From: DATDDB01 sp035260545
Lineage (GTDB): Bacteria > Pseudomonadota > Gammaproteobacteria > Burkholderiales > Gallionellaceae
Direction of reading: 5' to 3'
Assembly: GCA_035260545.1 (NCBI GenBank)
Contig: DATFUZ010000039.1
Span: 1 to 6,330, forward strand
DNA length: 6,330 nucleotides
The translations under genes were made by a program, and so were the position numbers. The notes beneath the pieces were generated by a model. It was not told where the DNA came from, searched no databases, and saw only the letters and a program-made list of their open reading frames with translations. Below, one piece after another: positions 1-6,330 of this stretch (its first letter is position 1; each line of letters opens with the position of its first letter).

Positions 1-869
1 GCCAGGGATACGCCATGCTGCTCGCCGTGAATTACGGCGACCGCCCAACGTTCGAACAGCTCTGGCGCTGGACCCGGCAGAACCTGCAGGTCCGGGGCGA
101 CAAGCTGCTGGCGTGGCGCTGGACGCCCAAAGACGGTGTCACTGACAAGAACAATGCCAGTGACGGAGACCTGCTGGTGGCATGGGCGCTGCTGCGGGCG
201 TATAACAAGTGGCATGCGGCGGACTTCCTGACGGCCAGCCGCGCCATGGCGCAGGACATACGCGCGAAACTGGTGCAGCAGACCACCCACGGGGTCATCC
301 TGCTGCCGGCGGCGGAAGGATTCAGCAAACGGGATGGGGATGCCATCAACCTTTCCTACTGGGTGTTCCCGGCGCTGGACGAGATCGGCCAGGCCGATCC
401 GTCGCCGCAATGGAAGGCGCTGGCCGACAACGGCATCGCTGTGCTGAAATATGCCCGCTTCGGCAGGTGGGGCCTGCCGCCCGACTGGCTGACGCTGAAG
501 ACCACATCCGTGCCCGACGACGGACTTTCGGATCGCTTCAGCTACAATGCCCTGCGCATCCCCTTATACCTGCTGTGGAGCCGGCGGGAAACGCCTGCCC
601 TGCTCCAGCCTTATCGCGACTTCTGGAGCTATTTCGGAGGAGCCAGGTTTCTTCCTGCCTGGACCAACCTCAAGAGCGACTGTGTGGATTCCTATGACGC
701 CTCGCTCGGCATACATCGCCTGGCGCAATGGGTGATGGACTATCCCCGCGTGCCCGCCGCTCTGCCCGACACACCGGAAAAAACAGAAGGTTACTATTCA
801 TCCTCGCTGTTGTTGCTGAGTGAGATGGCAATGCACGAGCGCCAGCAGGCCAGCGCGCGCCGGCCCTGA
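1..869 (+). CDS. Family 8 glycoside hydrolase (BcsZ/CelC-like endoglucanase), 5' end outside window
   Basis: GH8 enzymes hydrolyse beta-1,4-glucan (or chitosan/xylan); members beside bacterial cellulose synthase genes trim cellulose in the periplasm. The frame is open from the window edge (first full codon at 3) and encodes QGYAM just before the first ATG at 15. That matches the EGQ-x-Y-x-M block of GH8, so ATG 15 is internal, and the catalytic Glu should lie two codons before Q, outside the window. Counting from that Met, the GH8 signature NASDGDLLVAWALL starts near residue 47 (Asp50 and Asp52), followed by W66, the RFSYNALRIPLYL block at 174-186 and the C-terminal YYSSSLLLLSE block. In E. 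coli BcsZ the equivalent of Asn178 is the catalytic-base Asp, so subfamily and activity are uncertain. The signal peptide, if any, is off-window. The gene converges on hpt with a 14-bp gap. The family is secure; cellulose as substrate is inferred. Confidence 0.9.
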   Translation, partial: QGYAMLLAVNYGDRPTFEQLWRWTRQNLQVRGDKLLAWRWTPKDGVTDKNNASDGDLLVAWALLRAYNKWHAADFLTASRAMAQDIRAKLVQQTTHGVILLPAAEGFSKRDGDAINLSYWVFPALDEIGQADPSPQWKALADNGIAVLKYARFGRWGLPPDWLTLKTTSVPDDGLSDRFSYNALRIPLYLLWSRRETPALLQPYRDFWSYFGGARFLPAWTNLKSDCVDSYDASLGIHRLAQWVMDYPRVPAALPDTPEKTEGYYSSSLLLLSEMAMHERQQASARRP

Positions 870-883
870 GCGCGTACTGCCCG

Positions 884-1429
884 CTAGGTTTTCAGGGCGT
901 AAACGGCGGGCAGGTTGCGCCAGGCGCCCTCGATGTCCATGCCGAAGCCGAACACGAACCGGTCCGGCACTTCGATGCCGGTGAAATCGGCGCGAATCGG
1001 CTTGGTCCTGCCATTCGCCTTGTCGGCAAACACCGCGCAATGGCAGGACACAGCCCCCAGTTCCAGTACCCGCCTGCGCACCTCGGCAAGCGTTTCGCCC
1101 GCGTCGAGAATGTCATCCAGCACCAGCACCACGCGCCCGGCGACGCTCTCGCCCGGCGCCACCTTCCATGTCAAGGCGCCGCCTTGCTGCGCGGAACCGT
1201 AACGGGTGACGTGCAGATAGTCGAAGTCCAGGGGGAAGTCCAGCAGCGGCAACAATTGCCCGGTGAAGACCACGGCCCCGCCCATGACCGAGAGCAGCAG
1301 CGGATGGCGGTCCGCCAGGGCAGCGCTGATCTCCCGCGCCATGCGCGCCACCGCCGCCTGGACCTGCTCGGCGGTGCAGATGACTTCCGCATTGCGCAGT
1401 AAATCGCGCGCCTGCGCGGGCGCGATCAT
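884..1429 (-). CDS. hpt: Hypoxanthine-guanine phosphoribosyltransferase-type purine salvage enzyme
   Basis: Type I phosphoribosyltransferase of 181 residues, predicted to transfer phosphoribose from PRPP to hypoxanthine or guanine, giving IMP or GMP in the cytoplasm. The PRPP-binding signature is clear: VVLVLDDILDAGETL at residues 100-114 with the Asp-Asp pair at 105-106. An N-terminal VMGGAVVF (48-55) occupies the loop where homologues read LxGxxxF. The flexible-loop region reads TRYGSAQQGG (75-84). The purine-recognition end is present as DK (136-137) and VPDRFVFGFGMD (154-165). Length is normal for the family. ATG 1429 overlaps the galU stop as ATGA, with no strong Shine-Dalgarno sequence, so translation is probably coupled to galU. 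The exact base preference (hypoxanthine, guanine or xanthine) cannot be read from the sequence. Confidence 0.9.
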   Translation of the reverse strand: MIAPAQARDLLRNAEVICTAEQVQAAVARMAREISAALADRHPLLLSVMGGAVVFTGQLLPLLDFPLDFDYLHVTRYGSAQQGGALTWKVAPGESVAGRVVLVLDDILDAGETLAEVRRRVLELGAVSCHCAVFADKANGRTKPIRADFTGIEVPDRFVFGFGMDIEGAWRNLPAVYALKT

Positions 1430-2292
1430 TTCAGAGTCTTGAGATAGGCCGCAAACTCCTCGCCCACTTCGGTGTGATTCACGCCGTAGGCGATCTGCGC
1501 CTGCAGATAGCCAAGCTTGGAGCCGCAGTCGTAGCGCACGCCCTCGAAACGGTGGGCGAGCAGCTTTTCCTCGGCCATCAGCGCGGCGATGCCGTCGGTG
1601 AGCTGAATCTCGCCGCCCGCACCCTTCTGCACCCGGGCGAGGTGGTGGAAAATGCGCGGCGTAAGGATGTAGCGGCCGACCACGGCCAGTGTCGACGGCG
1701 CAACGTCGGGCCTGGGTTTTTCGACTATGGCGCTGACCTGCTCTACCCGGGTTTCGAGTTGCGTGGCCTTGACGATACCGTAGCGGTGGGTCTGATCACG
1801 CGGCACGTCTTCCACGCCCAGCACGGAGCAGCCGTGACGGTCGTAGACATCCACCATCTGCTTGACGACGGGCACCTTGCCGTCTATCAGGTCGTCCGCA
1901 AGAATAACCGCGAACGGCTCATCATTGACCACAGGCCGGGCGCACAGCACCGCGTGCCCCAGGCCCAGTGCCTCCACCTGGCGGATGAAGATGCAATTGA
2001 CATTGGCGGGGATGACATCCTGCACCATGCGCAGCAAGTCGGTCTTGCCGCGCGCGGCCAGTTCAGCTTCCAGTTCGTAAGCCTTATCGAAGTGATCCTC
2101 GATGGCGCGCTTGCTGCGGCCGGTGATGAACACCATGTCGGTGATGCCGGCCGCCACGGCCTCTTCCACCGCATACTGGATCAGCGGCTTATCCACCACC
2201 GGCATCATTTCCTTGGGGCTCGCCTTGGTGGCCGGCAAAAAACGGCTGCCGAATCCGGCTACGGGGAATACTGCTTTGGTGATCGGCTTCAT
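1426..2292 (-). CDS. galU: UTP--glucose-1-phosphate uridylyltransferase
   Basis: Makes UDP-glucose and pyrophosphate from UTP and glucose-1-phosphate, supplying LPS, exopolysaccharide, cellulose and trehalose/galactose pathways. The 288-residue product has the usual family length. The nucleotide-binding N terminus reads VAGFGSRFLPATKASPKEM (residues 11-29), a variant of the common AGLGTRFLPATK. Other family blocks are FAVILADDLI (127-136), VEKP (190-193), GGEIQLTDGI (227-236) and DCGSKLGYLQA (255-265). Start: the frame is open to an ATG at 2382, but the extra 30 residues match nothing in the family. The ATG at 2292 has AAGGGAGAG eight bases upstream and begins the canonical MKPITKAVFP. The stop overlaps hpt as ATGA. 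The gene lies 99 bp after ligA, behind a terminator-like hairpin, so it probably has its own promoter or depends on read-through. Confidence 0.96.
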   Translation of the reverse strand: MKPITKAVFPVAGFGSRFLPATKASPKEMMPVVDKPLIQYAVEEAVAAGITDMVFITGRSKRAIEDHFDKAYELEAELAARGKTDLLRMVQDVIPANVNCIFIRQVEALGLGHAVLCARPVVNDEPFAVILADDLIDGKVPVVKQMVDVYDRHGCSVLGVEDVPRDQTHRYGIVKATQLETRVEQVSAIVEKPRPDVAPSTLAVVGRYILTPRIFHHLARVQKGAGGEIQLTDGIAALMAEEKLLAHRFEGVRYDCGSKLGYLQAQIAYGVNHTEVGEEFAAYLKTLK

Positions 2293-2300
2293 CGCCTGTT

Positions 2301-2309
2301 CTCTCCCTT
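2301..2309 (-). promoter_or_regulatory. Ribosome binding site of galU
   Basis: On the minus strand this reads AAGGGAGAG, with an 8-base gap to the ATG at 2292. It fixes the galU start there; the in-frame ATG at 2382 has no purine-rich sequence ahead of it. Confidence 0.75.
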
Positions 2310-2324
2310 GCGCTGAAATTGATG

Positions 2325-2356
2325 AAAAAGGTGCATGCCGCAGGGCATACTTGCAC
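2325..2356 (-). terminator. Intrinsic-terminator-like hairpin between ligA and galU
   Basis: On the minus strand an inverted repeat pairs GTGC (2356-2353) with GCAC (2334-2331) and ATGCC (2348-2344) with GGCAT (2339-2335). The loop is CTGC, and AAGT bulges out on the left arm. One C follows, then five T (2329-2325). The stem is therefore 5 + 4 bp with a 4-nt bulge, plus a U-tract, which is imperfect but typical in outline. It begins 35 bp after the ligA stop and ends 32 bp before the galU start. It probably ends zipA-ligA transcripts; if galU is transcribed from upstream of it, it would act as an attenuator. Only the inverted repeat and T-run are seen; function is inferred. Confidence 0.5.
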
Positions 2357-2391
2357 GCTTCGCACAGCGCGTCCGGGCGCATTTTAACATC

Positions 2392-4470
2392 TCAGGATTC
2401 GTCAGTCGCCCCGCTGTTGCCCGAATGTTGCGCAAGCAGGTTCAGCATCTCTGCTTCGTCGAGCACCGCCACCCCCAGTTCGCGCGCCTTGTCCAGCTTG
2501 CTGCCGGCTTCAGCGCCCGCCACCACGTAGCTGGTCTTCTTCGAAACGCTGCCGGAGACTTTCGCGCCCTGCGCTTCGAGCAGCGCCTTGGCCTCCTCGC
2601 GCGACAGGGTAGGCAGCGTGCCGGTCAGCACAAAGGTGCGGCCCGAGAGCGGCAAGCTCTGGCCTGCCGCAGGCTGATGCTCGGGCCACTGCACGCCGGC
2701 CTCGCGCAGGTGGCCAATGACCTCACGGTTATGCGGCTCGGCAAAGAACGCGGTGAGACTCTCGGCAACCACCGGCCCGATGTCCGGCACCTGCTGCAGC
2801 CGGGTCTCGTCCGCAGCCATCAGCGCGTCCAGCGAGCCGAAGTGGCGTGCCAAGTCCTTGGCGGTTGTCTCCCCGACGTTGCGGATGCCCAGCGCGTAGA
2901 CGAAGCGCGCAAGGGTGGTGCTCTTGCTTTTCGCAATGGCATCCAGGAGGTTGTTCGCGGACTTCTCGCCCATGCGTTCGAGGCCGGAAAGTGCTTCCAG
3001 GTCCAGGCGGTAGACGTCGGCAGGCGTTCTGACCAGATCCTGGGCGACCAGTTGCTCCACCAGCTTGTCGCCCAGCCCCTCGATGTCCATGGCGCGCCGG
3101 CTGGCAAAGTGCAGCAAAGCCTGGATGCGCTGCGCGGGGCAGAACAGCCCGCCGCTGCAGCGCCAGTCCGCCTCGCCCTCCTCGCGCACGATGGCGCTGC
3201 CGCACACCGGACATTTGCCTCTCAACTGCGCCGACAGGTCGAATGGTTCACCGACATCCTTCGGGCGGCGATCCAGCACTACGCCCACCACCTCCGGGAT
3301 CACATCGCCCGCCCGGCGCACGATGACGGTATCGCCCACGCGCACATCCTTGCGCCGCGTCTCGTCCTCGTTGTGCAGCGTGGCGTTGCTAACCGTGGTG
3401 CCGCCGACGAACACCGGCTCGAGTTTGGCGACCGGGGTGAGCTTGCCGGTGCGGCCCACCTGGATGTCGATGGCGCGCACGACGGTGATCTGTTCCTCGG
3501 CCGGAAACTTGTGGGCGCAGGCCCAGCGCGGCTCGCGCGAAACGAAGCCGAGCTGGCGCTGCAGCGCCAGGCTGTTGACCTTGTACACCACGCCGTCGAT
3601 GTCGAAAGGCAGGCTGTCGCGCTTTTCCGCGATCCGCCGGTGATATTCGACCAGATGCTTCGCGCCGTGCACCACGCGGCGCTCGCTGTTGACCGGAAAG
3701 TTCCATTTTTCCAGCTGATCCAGCAGTTCCTTGTGCGTGGCCGGCTCCCAGCCCTGCACCTCGCCCAAGCCGTATGCGAAAAAGCGGAGCGGTCTGCGCG
3801 CGGCCAGCGCAGGATCGTACTGGCGTATGCTCCCCGCCGCGCCATTACGGGGATTCACCAGGGTAGGCAAACCCTGGGCGCGCTGTTTCTCGTTATAACG
3901 CTCGAAATCCGGGCGCGACATGTAGACCTCGCCGCGCACCTCGATCACCGGCGGGCAACCCGCCTTCAGCGAGAGCGGAATCTGGTGCACGGCATGACGC
4001 ACATTCTGGGTCACGTCCTCCCCCGTCTCGCCATCTCCGCGCGTCGCCGCCTGCACCAGCACGCCCTGCTCATAGCGCAGGGTAATGGCCAGGCCATCGA
4101 ATTTCAGCTCGCACGCATACTCGACCGGGTGATCGTTTTCTTTCAGTCCCAGTTCGCGGCGCACTCGCGCGTCGAACGCCACCGCGCCCTGGTCGGTGAT
4201 GTCGGTCTCGGTGCGGATCGACAGCATCGGCACGGTGTGGCGCACCGGGGCAAAGCCTTCCAGCACCCGGCCCCCCACCCGCTGCGTGGGCGAATCGGGC
4301 GTGCGCAGTTGCGGATGCTTATCCTCCAGCGCCTGCAGTTCGCGGAACAGCTTGTCGTACTCCGCATCGGGGATCAGCGGGGCGTCCAGCACGTAATAGT
4401 GGTAGTCGTGTCTGGCGATTTCGGCCCGCAACCAGGCGGCGCGGGCGGTCACATCCTTGGGAATCACCAT
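2392..4470 (-). CDS. ligA: NAD+-dependent DNA ligase
   Basis: Seals nicks in duplex DNA with NAD+ as AMP donor, joining Okazaki fragments and finishing repair. The protein has 692 residues, slightly above the E. coli length. All domains are visible in order. Domain Ia: HDYHYYVLDAPLIPDAEYDKL (21-41), which binds NMN. Adenylation domain: ELKFDG with nucleophile Lys123, TRGDGETGEDVT (143-154), a VRGEVYM block (178-184), DGVVYKVN (292-299) and the WACAHKFPAEE block (317-326). OB fold: VGRTGKLTPVA (338-348) and GDVIPEV (388-394). Zinc finger: Cys420, 423, 438 and 444. HhH region: about 460-575. C-terminal BRCT: about 607-682. IRTETD at 85-90 stands where many homologues have LDNAF-like sequence. 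The start ATG at 4470 shares its A with the zipA stop (TGATG) and has no clear Shine-Dalgarno sequence, implying coupling to zipA. Confidence 0.98.
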   Translation of the reverse strand: MVIPKDVTARAAWLRAEIARHDYHYYVLDAPLIPDAEYDKLFRELQALEDKHPQLRTPDSPTQRVGGRVLEGFAPVRHTVPMLSIRTETDITDQGAVAFDARVRRELGLKENDHPVEYACELKFDGLAITLRYEQGVLVQAATRGDGETGEDVTQNVRHAVHQIPLSLKAGCPPVIEVRGEVYMSRPDFERYNEKQRAQGLPTLVNPRNGAAGSIRQYDPALAARRPLRFFAYGLGEVQGWEPATHKELLDQLEKWNFPVNSERRVVHGAKHLVEYHRRIAEKRDSLPFDIDGVVYKVNSLALQRQLGFVSREPRWACAHKFPAEEQITVVRAIDIQVGRTGKLTPVAKLEPVFVGGTTVSNATLHNEDETRRKDVRVGDTVIVRRAGDVIPEVVGVVLDRRPKDVGEPFDLSAQLRGKCPVCGSAIVREEGEADWRCSGGLFCPAQRIQALLHFASRRAMDIEGLGDKLVEQLVAQDLVRTPADVYRLDLEALSGLERMGEKSANNLLDAIAKSKSTTLARFVYALGIRNVGETTAKDLARHFGSLDALMAADETRLQQVPDIGPVVAESLTAFFAEPHNREVIGHLREAGVQWPEHQPAAGQSLPLSGRTFVLTGTLPTLSREEAKALLEAQGAKVSGSVSKKTSYVVAGAEAGSKLDKARELGVAVLDEAEMLNLLAQHSGNSGATDES

Positions 4471-5558
4471 CAGGAAAACAGTCTGCGCGCCAGGGCGCTG
4501 CCGGGTGGAATGGGATAAGCCTGCATCTTCGCGTCTATGGCGGCCACCTGCTTGCGTATCATGGCAATGCCAGGGTCGCCCAGCGCCATGCGGTGATCGT
4601 CGACCACATCGGCCTCGAGATCTTCACCCAGGACGCGCGCCAGCACCACCATTTCCTCGAAGCGGCGAGCCGGATTCTCCACGCGCGGCACGTCCATTTC
4701 CAGTGAAAGTCCGATGACCGGCATGCCCTCCAGTTCATGTTCGAGAAAGGGAGACTCGTCGAAGTTGCGCAGGGTGAACAGGGTGTGGCCGTTGGCATCG
4801 GGCAGGTGAAATCTGCCGTCTGCCCGCAACGCCATGCCGCGGCGGCCGGCGATCCGCGCAACATCGCTGCCCATCAACAGATTGTCGCCGGCAGGCAGGA
4901 TGTTGAGGCCTATCATCTGGTCGACCTCGGCGCAAAATGCGTCCAGCCGCTGGGCGTGCGCGGCGGCCTCCTCGACGCCGGGCACGTTCAATTCGGCCTG
5001 CTTCAGCAGACCGGTCACATCGCGCAGCATGTCGCGGAAATCTTCGATCCGGGCCCGGCTGATGGGACCGTTCCGATCGGCCAATTGAAGGCCGATGCGG
5101 AATGTGTGGTAGGTATGCTTGCCGTCCTCGACCACCTTCTCCCACGTGCCGCCCGAGGCAGGGACGCCGCAAATGTATACGGGCTTGTCGAAGTCGAAAC
5201 GGCGGGCGATGATGGGCGCAAGCACCTTCGCAGGCAGGGGGGCAGGTCCGAACAGGGCGGCGACGAAGTCTGTCTCGGCACCCAGAGTGGTGCAGAGATC
5301 CTCCCGCTCGTCCGCGGCATCCGCGACATCGCCCGAAAAGAGGCCCTGCTGCAGAGGTTCCCGGGCGGCATCCGCCGTATCGTCAAGCCGCTTCGGGTCC
5401 GCCGGCACCGCACCCTGATACAGCACATCTTCCCCGGGCGACTTGAAGGCAGCGCCGAACCGGTTTCGGTAGCGCCTGTGCTGCCATGCCCCATAGAGGT
5501 ACACGGCCAGCACCACCAGAACGCCGATGGCCAACAGGCTGATCTGCAGTTCACTCAT
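4470..5558 (-). CDS. zipA: Cell division protein ZipA (FtsZ-ring membrane anchor)
   Basis: Predicted inner-membrane division protein with its N terminus outside and a cytoplasmic C-terminal domain that binds the FtsZ tail and tethers the Z ring. The 362-residue product opens with MSELQ, a single hydrophobic helix at about 6-23 (ISLLAIGVLVVLAVYLYG) and a basic stretch (HRRYRNR, 27-33). It lacks the long Pro/Gln-rich linker of E. coli ZipA. Instead residues about 90-220 look folded, with WEKV and TYHTFRIGLQLADRNGPIS (149-167). The ZipA C-terminal domain follows at about 235-350: FHLPD, FTLRNFDESPF and IGLSLEMDVPRVENP, then a helical end. The start ATG at 5558 has GGTGA six bases upstream. ligA follows with a TGATG overlap. 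Identification rests on the N-terminal anchor, the C-terminal pattern and the ligA linkage; direct sequence conservation is modest, as usual for ZipA. Confidence 0.88.
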   Translation of the reverse strand: MSELQISLLAIGVLVVLAVYLYGAWQHRRYRNRFGAAFKSPGEDVLYQGAVPADPKRLDDTADAAREPLQQGLFSGDVADAADEREDLCTTLGAETDFVAALFGPAPLPAKVLAPIIARRFDFDKPVYICGVPASGGTWEKVVEDGKHTYHTFRIGLQLADRNGPISRARIEDFRDMLRDVTGLLKQAELNVPGVEEAAAHAQRLDAFCAEVDQMIGLNILPAGDNLLMGSDVARIAGRRGMALRADGRFHLPDANGHTLFTLRNFDESPFLEHELEGMPVIGLSLEMDVPRVENPARRFEEMVVLARVLGEDLEADVVDDHRMALGDPGIAMIRKQVAAIDAKMQAYPIPPGSALARRLFS

Positions 5559-5564
5559 CTCGAA

Positions 5565-5569
5565 TCACC
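5565..5569 (-). promoter_or_regulatory. Ribosome binding site of zipA
   Basis: GGTGA on the minus strand, six bases before the zipA ATG. It is a partial match to the anti-Shine-Dalgarno sequence and supports this start. Confidence 0.5.
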
Positions 5570-5667
5570 GTAAAATCCCGTGTTCTGCCGCATGCACAAT
5601 AGTCACGTAAAAATTCCGTCTGCCCTCCCGCACAGCGCAGCGGACGCCTGCGGGCCTGCAAATCAGG

Positions 5668-5696
5668 ATTATCGCAAGGGCGCGCAGAAATGGCAA
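5668..5696 (-). promoter_or_regulatory. Predicted sigma70-type promoter for zipA-ligA
   Basis: On the minus strand, TTGCCA (5696-5691) and GATAAT (5673-5668) are separated by exactly 17 bp, each a five-of-six match to consensus. Transcription would start near 5661, leaving a leader of about 100 nt before zipA. It sits in the 200-bp gap between the substrate-binding protein gene and zipA, where an operon promoter is expected. No activator or repressor operator was recognised around it. Confidence 0.55.
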
Positions 5697-5758
5697 AAGC
5701 CGCCGCAGTTGCCGGTCTCCGCTGCGCCTCGCCGGCACCCTGCCGGGCGCCGCGGGCG

Positions 5759-6330
5759 TCATTTTTGCGATTCGGCAAGCAGGGTCGAGTCGAACAGCAT
5801 GGAGGTATCCATGCCGATGCGCAGCACGCCGCGCGACAACAGGTCGCGCTGCACGGCATCAACGAGCCCCCCGATGGGCGGCGGCTCCCCTATCATCTCA
5901 CGCTGGTCCTGCTCGAAGGTGTACAGCGTCACACCTTGCGCCTGTGCCTGGTATTGCGCAAGCGTCATGCCTTCATGCCTGGCCATGGCCTGGGCCGCCT
6001 TGTCCGGGTTGCCGTGCACATAGTCCAGCGCCTTGTGCCAGCCCTGCAGCAACCGCTGCAACTCGCGATGGTATTGACCTATGACCGGATCGCGCGTCAC
6101 CAGCACGTCCAGCCGATTGCCGGGACCCTTGCTGAACAGGAGGATGATCTTCAGGTCCGGCACGTCACGCCGCAGCAGCAATGCGCGCTCCAGGGTAAGG
6201 CCCGCGAGCTGGAGCTTGCCGCTGCGAAATGCGCTCTCAACGGCAGCCGAATCGCTATAGGCATCCAGATGGACATTGGCGCCCTGCAGGTAGCCCAGCT
6301 CCGCAGCAAGGTAGACGGGTTCATAGCCCG
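5759..6330 (-). CDS. NMT1/SsuA-like ABC transporter substrate-binding protein, N terminus outside window, apparently shortened inside
   Basis: The frame stays open from the right edge; the first full codon is at 6328 and about 189 residues are visible. It begins GYEPVYLAAELGYL, the hallmark opening of the first lobe of NMT1/THI5, SsuA and TauA-type periplasmic binding proteins. AFRSGKLQLAGLTLERALLL follows, matching the ligand-sampling part of lobe 1. The C-terminal part, DVLVTRDPVIGQYHRELQRL and GWHKALDYVHGNPDKAAQAM, then FEQDQREM and a final helix with LFDSTLL, matches the usual C-terminal end. What is usually between (the LKGKRIGVE-like strand through the VDAVVTFEP-like block, roughly 100 residues) is missing without any frame break. 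A functional binding cleft is therefore doubtful. The ligand and any partner permease are unknown; the signal peptide would be off-window. The TTG at 6181 is internal, not a start. Confidence 0.75.
   Translation of the reverse strand, partial: GYEPVYLAAELGYLQGANVHLDAYSDSAAVESAFRSGKLQLAGLTLERALLLRRDVPDLKIILLFSKGPGNRLDVLVTRDPVIGQYHRELQRLLQGWHKALDYVHGNPDKAAQAMARHEGMTLAQYQAQAQGVTLYTFEQDQREMIGEPPPIGGLVDAVQRDLLSRGVLRIGMDTSMLFDSTLLAESQK

Noticed and set aside
845..883. CGCGC/GCGCG inverted repeat at the end of the GH8 gene, considered as a bidirectional terminator
   Set aside because: Short stem in very GC-rich coding sequence, with no T-run on either strand.
1474..2316. 280-codon open frame on the plus strand opposite galU
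   Set aside because: Antisense shadow of galU with His/Asp/Gly-rich low-information translation; GalU itself has all its family motifs.
2293..2382. N-terminal extension of GalU from ATG 2382
   Set aside because: The 30 extra residues would run through the terminator-like hairpin, have no ribosome-binding site, and precede a canonical MKPITKAVFP start that does have one.
2335..4518. 727-codon open frame on the plus strand opposite ligA
   Set aside because: It is the antisense shadow of a well-supported LigA in GC-rich sequence; its translation is His/Arg/Gln-rich, shows no family motifs and has no start context.
4737..5573. 278-codon plus-strand open frame opposite zipA
   Set aside because: Antisense of zipA; no recognisable domain, while the minus frame has the membrane anchor, the ZipA-like C terminus and the overlap with ligA.
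5732..5746. Hairpin (minus CCGGCA-GGG-TGCCGG) just after the substrate-binding protein stop, considered as its terminator
   Set aside because: A 6-bp stem with no adjacent T-run; the nearest TTTT is about 34 bases further on and belongs to the -35 region of the zipA promoter. A competing TGCCGG partner lies at 5710-5715 region. Too weak to call.
5580..6023. Plus-strand open frame over the zipA upstream gap and the substrate-binding protein gene
   Set aside because: Most of it is antisense to the recognisable NMT1-like C terminus; the translation is Ser/Arg/Pro-rich without motifs.
6179..6181. TTG at 6181 as start of a 140-residue protein
   Set aside because: The frame continues upstream to the window edge and encodes the conserved GYEPVYLA opening of the binding-protein family, so this TTG is an internal Leu codon.

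Overview
This is a GC-rich, gene-dense chromosomal stretch that looks betaproteobacterial, most likely near the Nitrosomonadales/Gallionellaceae-type lineages. The assignment rests on recalled resemblance: a ZipA with a long non-P/Q-rich middle part directly followed by NAD-dependent LigA, a LigA with an IRTETD stretch where most homologues read LDNAF-like, and galU next to an Hpt-type phosphoribosyltransferase. No database search was possible.

Layout. Positions 1-869 (+) hold the 3' part of a family 8 glycoside hydrolase (BcsZ/CelC-like cellulase) whose start and catalytic Glu lie just left of the window. All other genes are on the minus strand. Read in transcription order from the right edge they are: a partial NMT1/SsuA-like substrate-binding protein (6330-5759); a 200-bp spacer with a good sigma70-type promoter; zipA (5558-4470); ligA (4470-2392), overlapping zipA as TGATG; a 99-bp spacer with an intrinsic-terminator-like hairpin; galU (2292-1426); and hpt (1429-884), overlapping galU as ATGA. 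The GH8 gene and hpt converge with a 14-bp gap.

How the genes work together. zipA-ligA is a division/replication housekeeping pair (FtsZ ring anchor and DNA ligase) translated in a coupled way. galU-hpt pairs UDP-glucose synthesis with purine salvage, also coupled. GalU's product UDP-glucose is the donor for cellulose and other exopolysaccharides, so a BcsZ-like hydrolase on the other side is functionally compatible, but the two are convergent and not co-transcribed.

Nothing here amounts to a new system; this is mostly ordinary core genome. The points most worth a second look are the substrate-binding protein, which appears to lack about 100 residues in its middle; the GH8 enzyme, which has Asn where the E. 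coli enzyme has its catalytic-base Asp; the terminator-like hairpin in the galU leader; and the absence of smc directly upstream of zipA.
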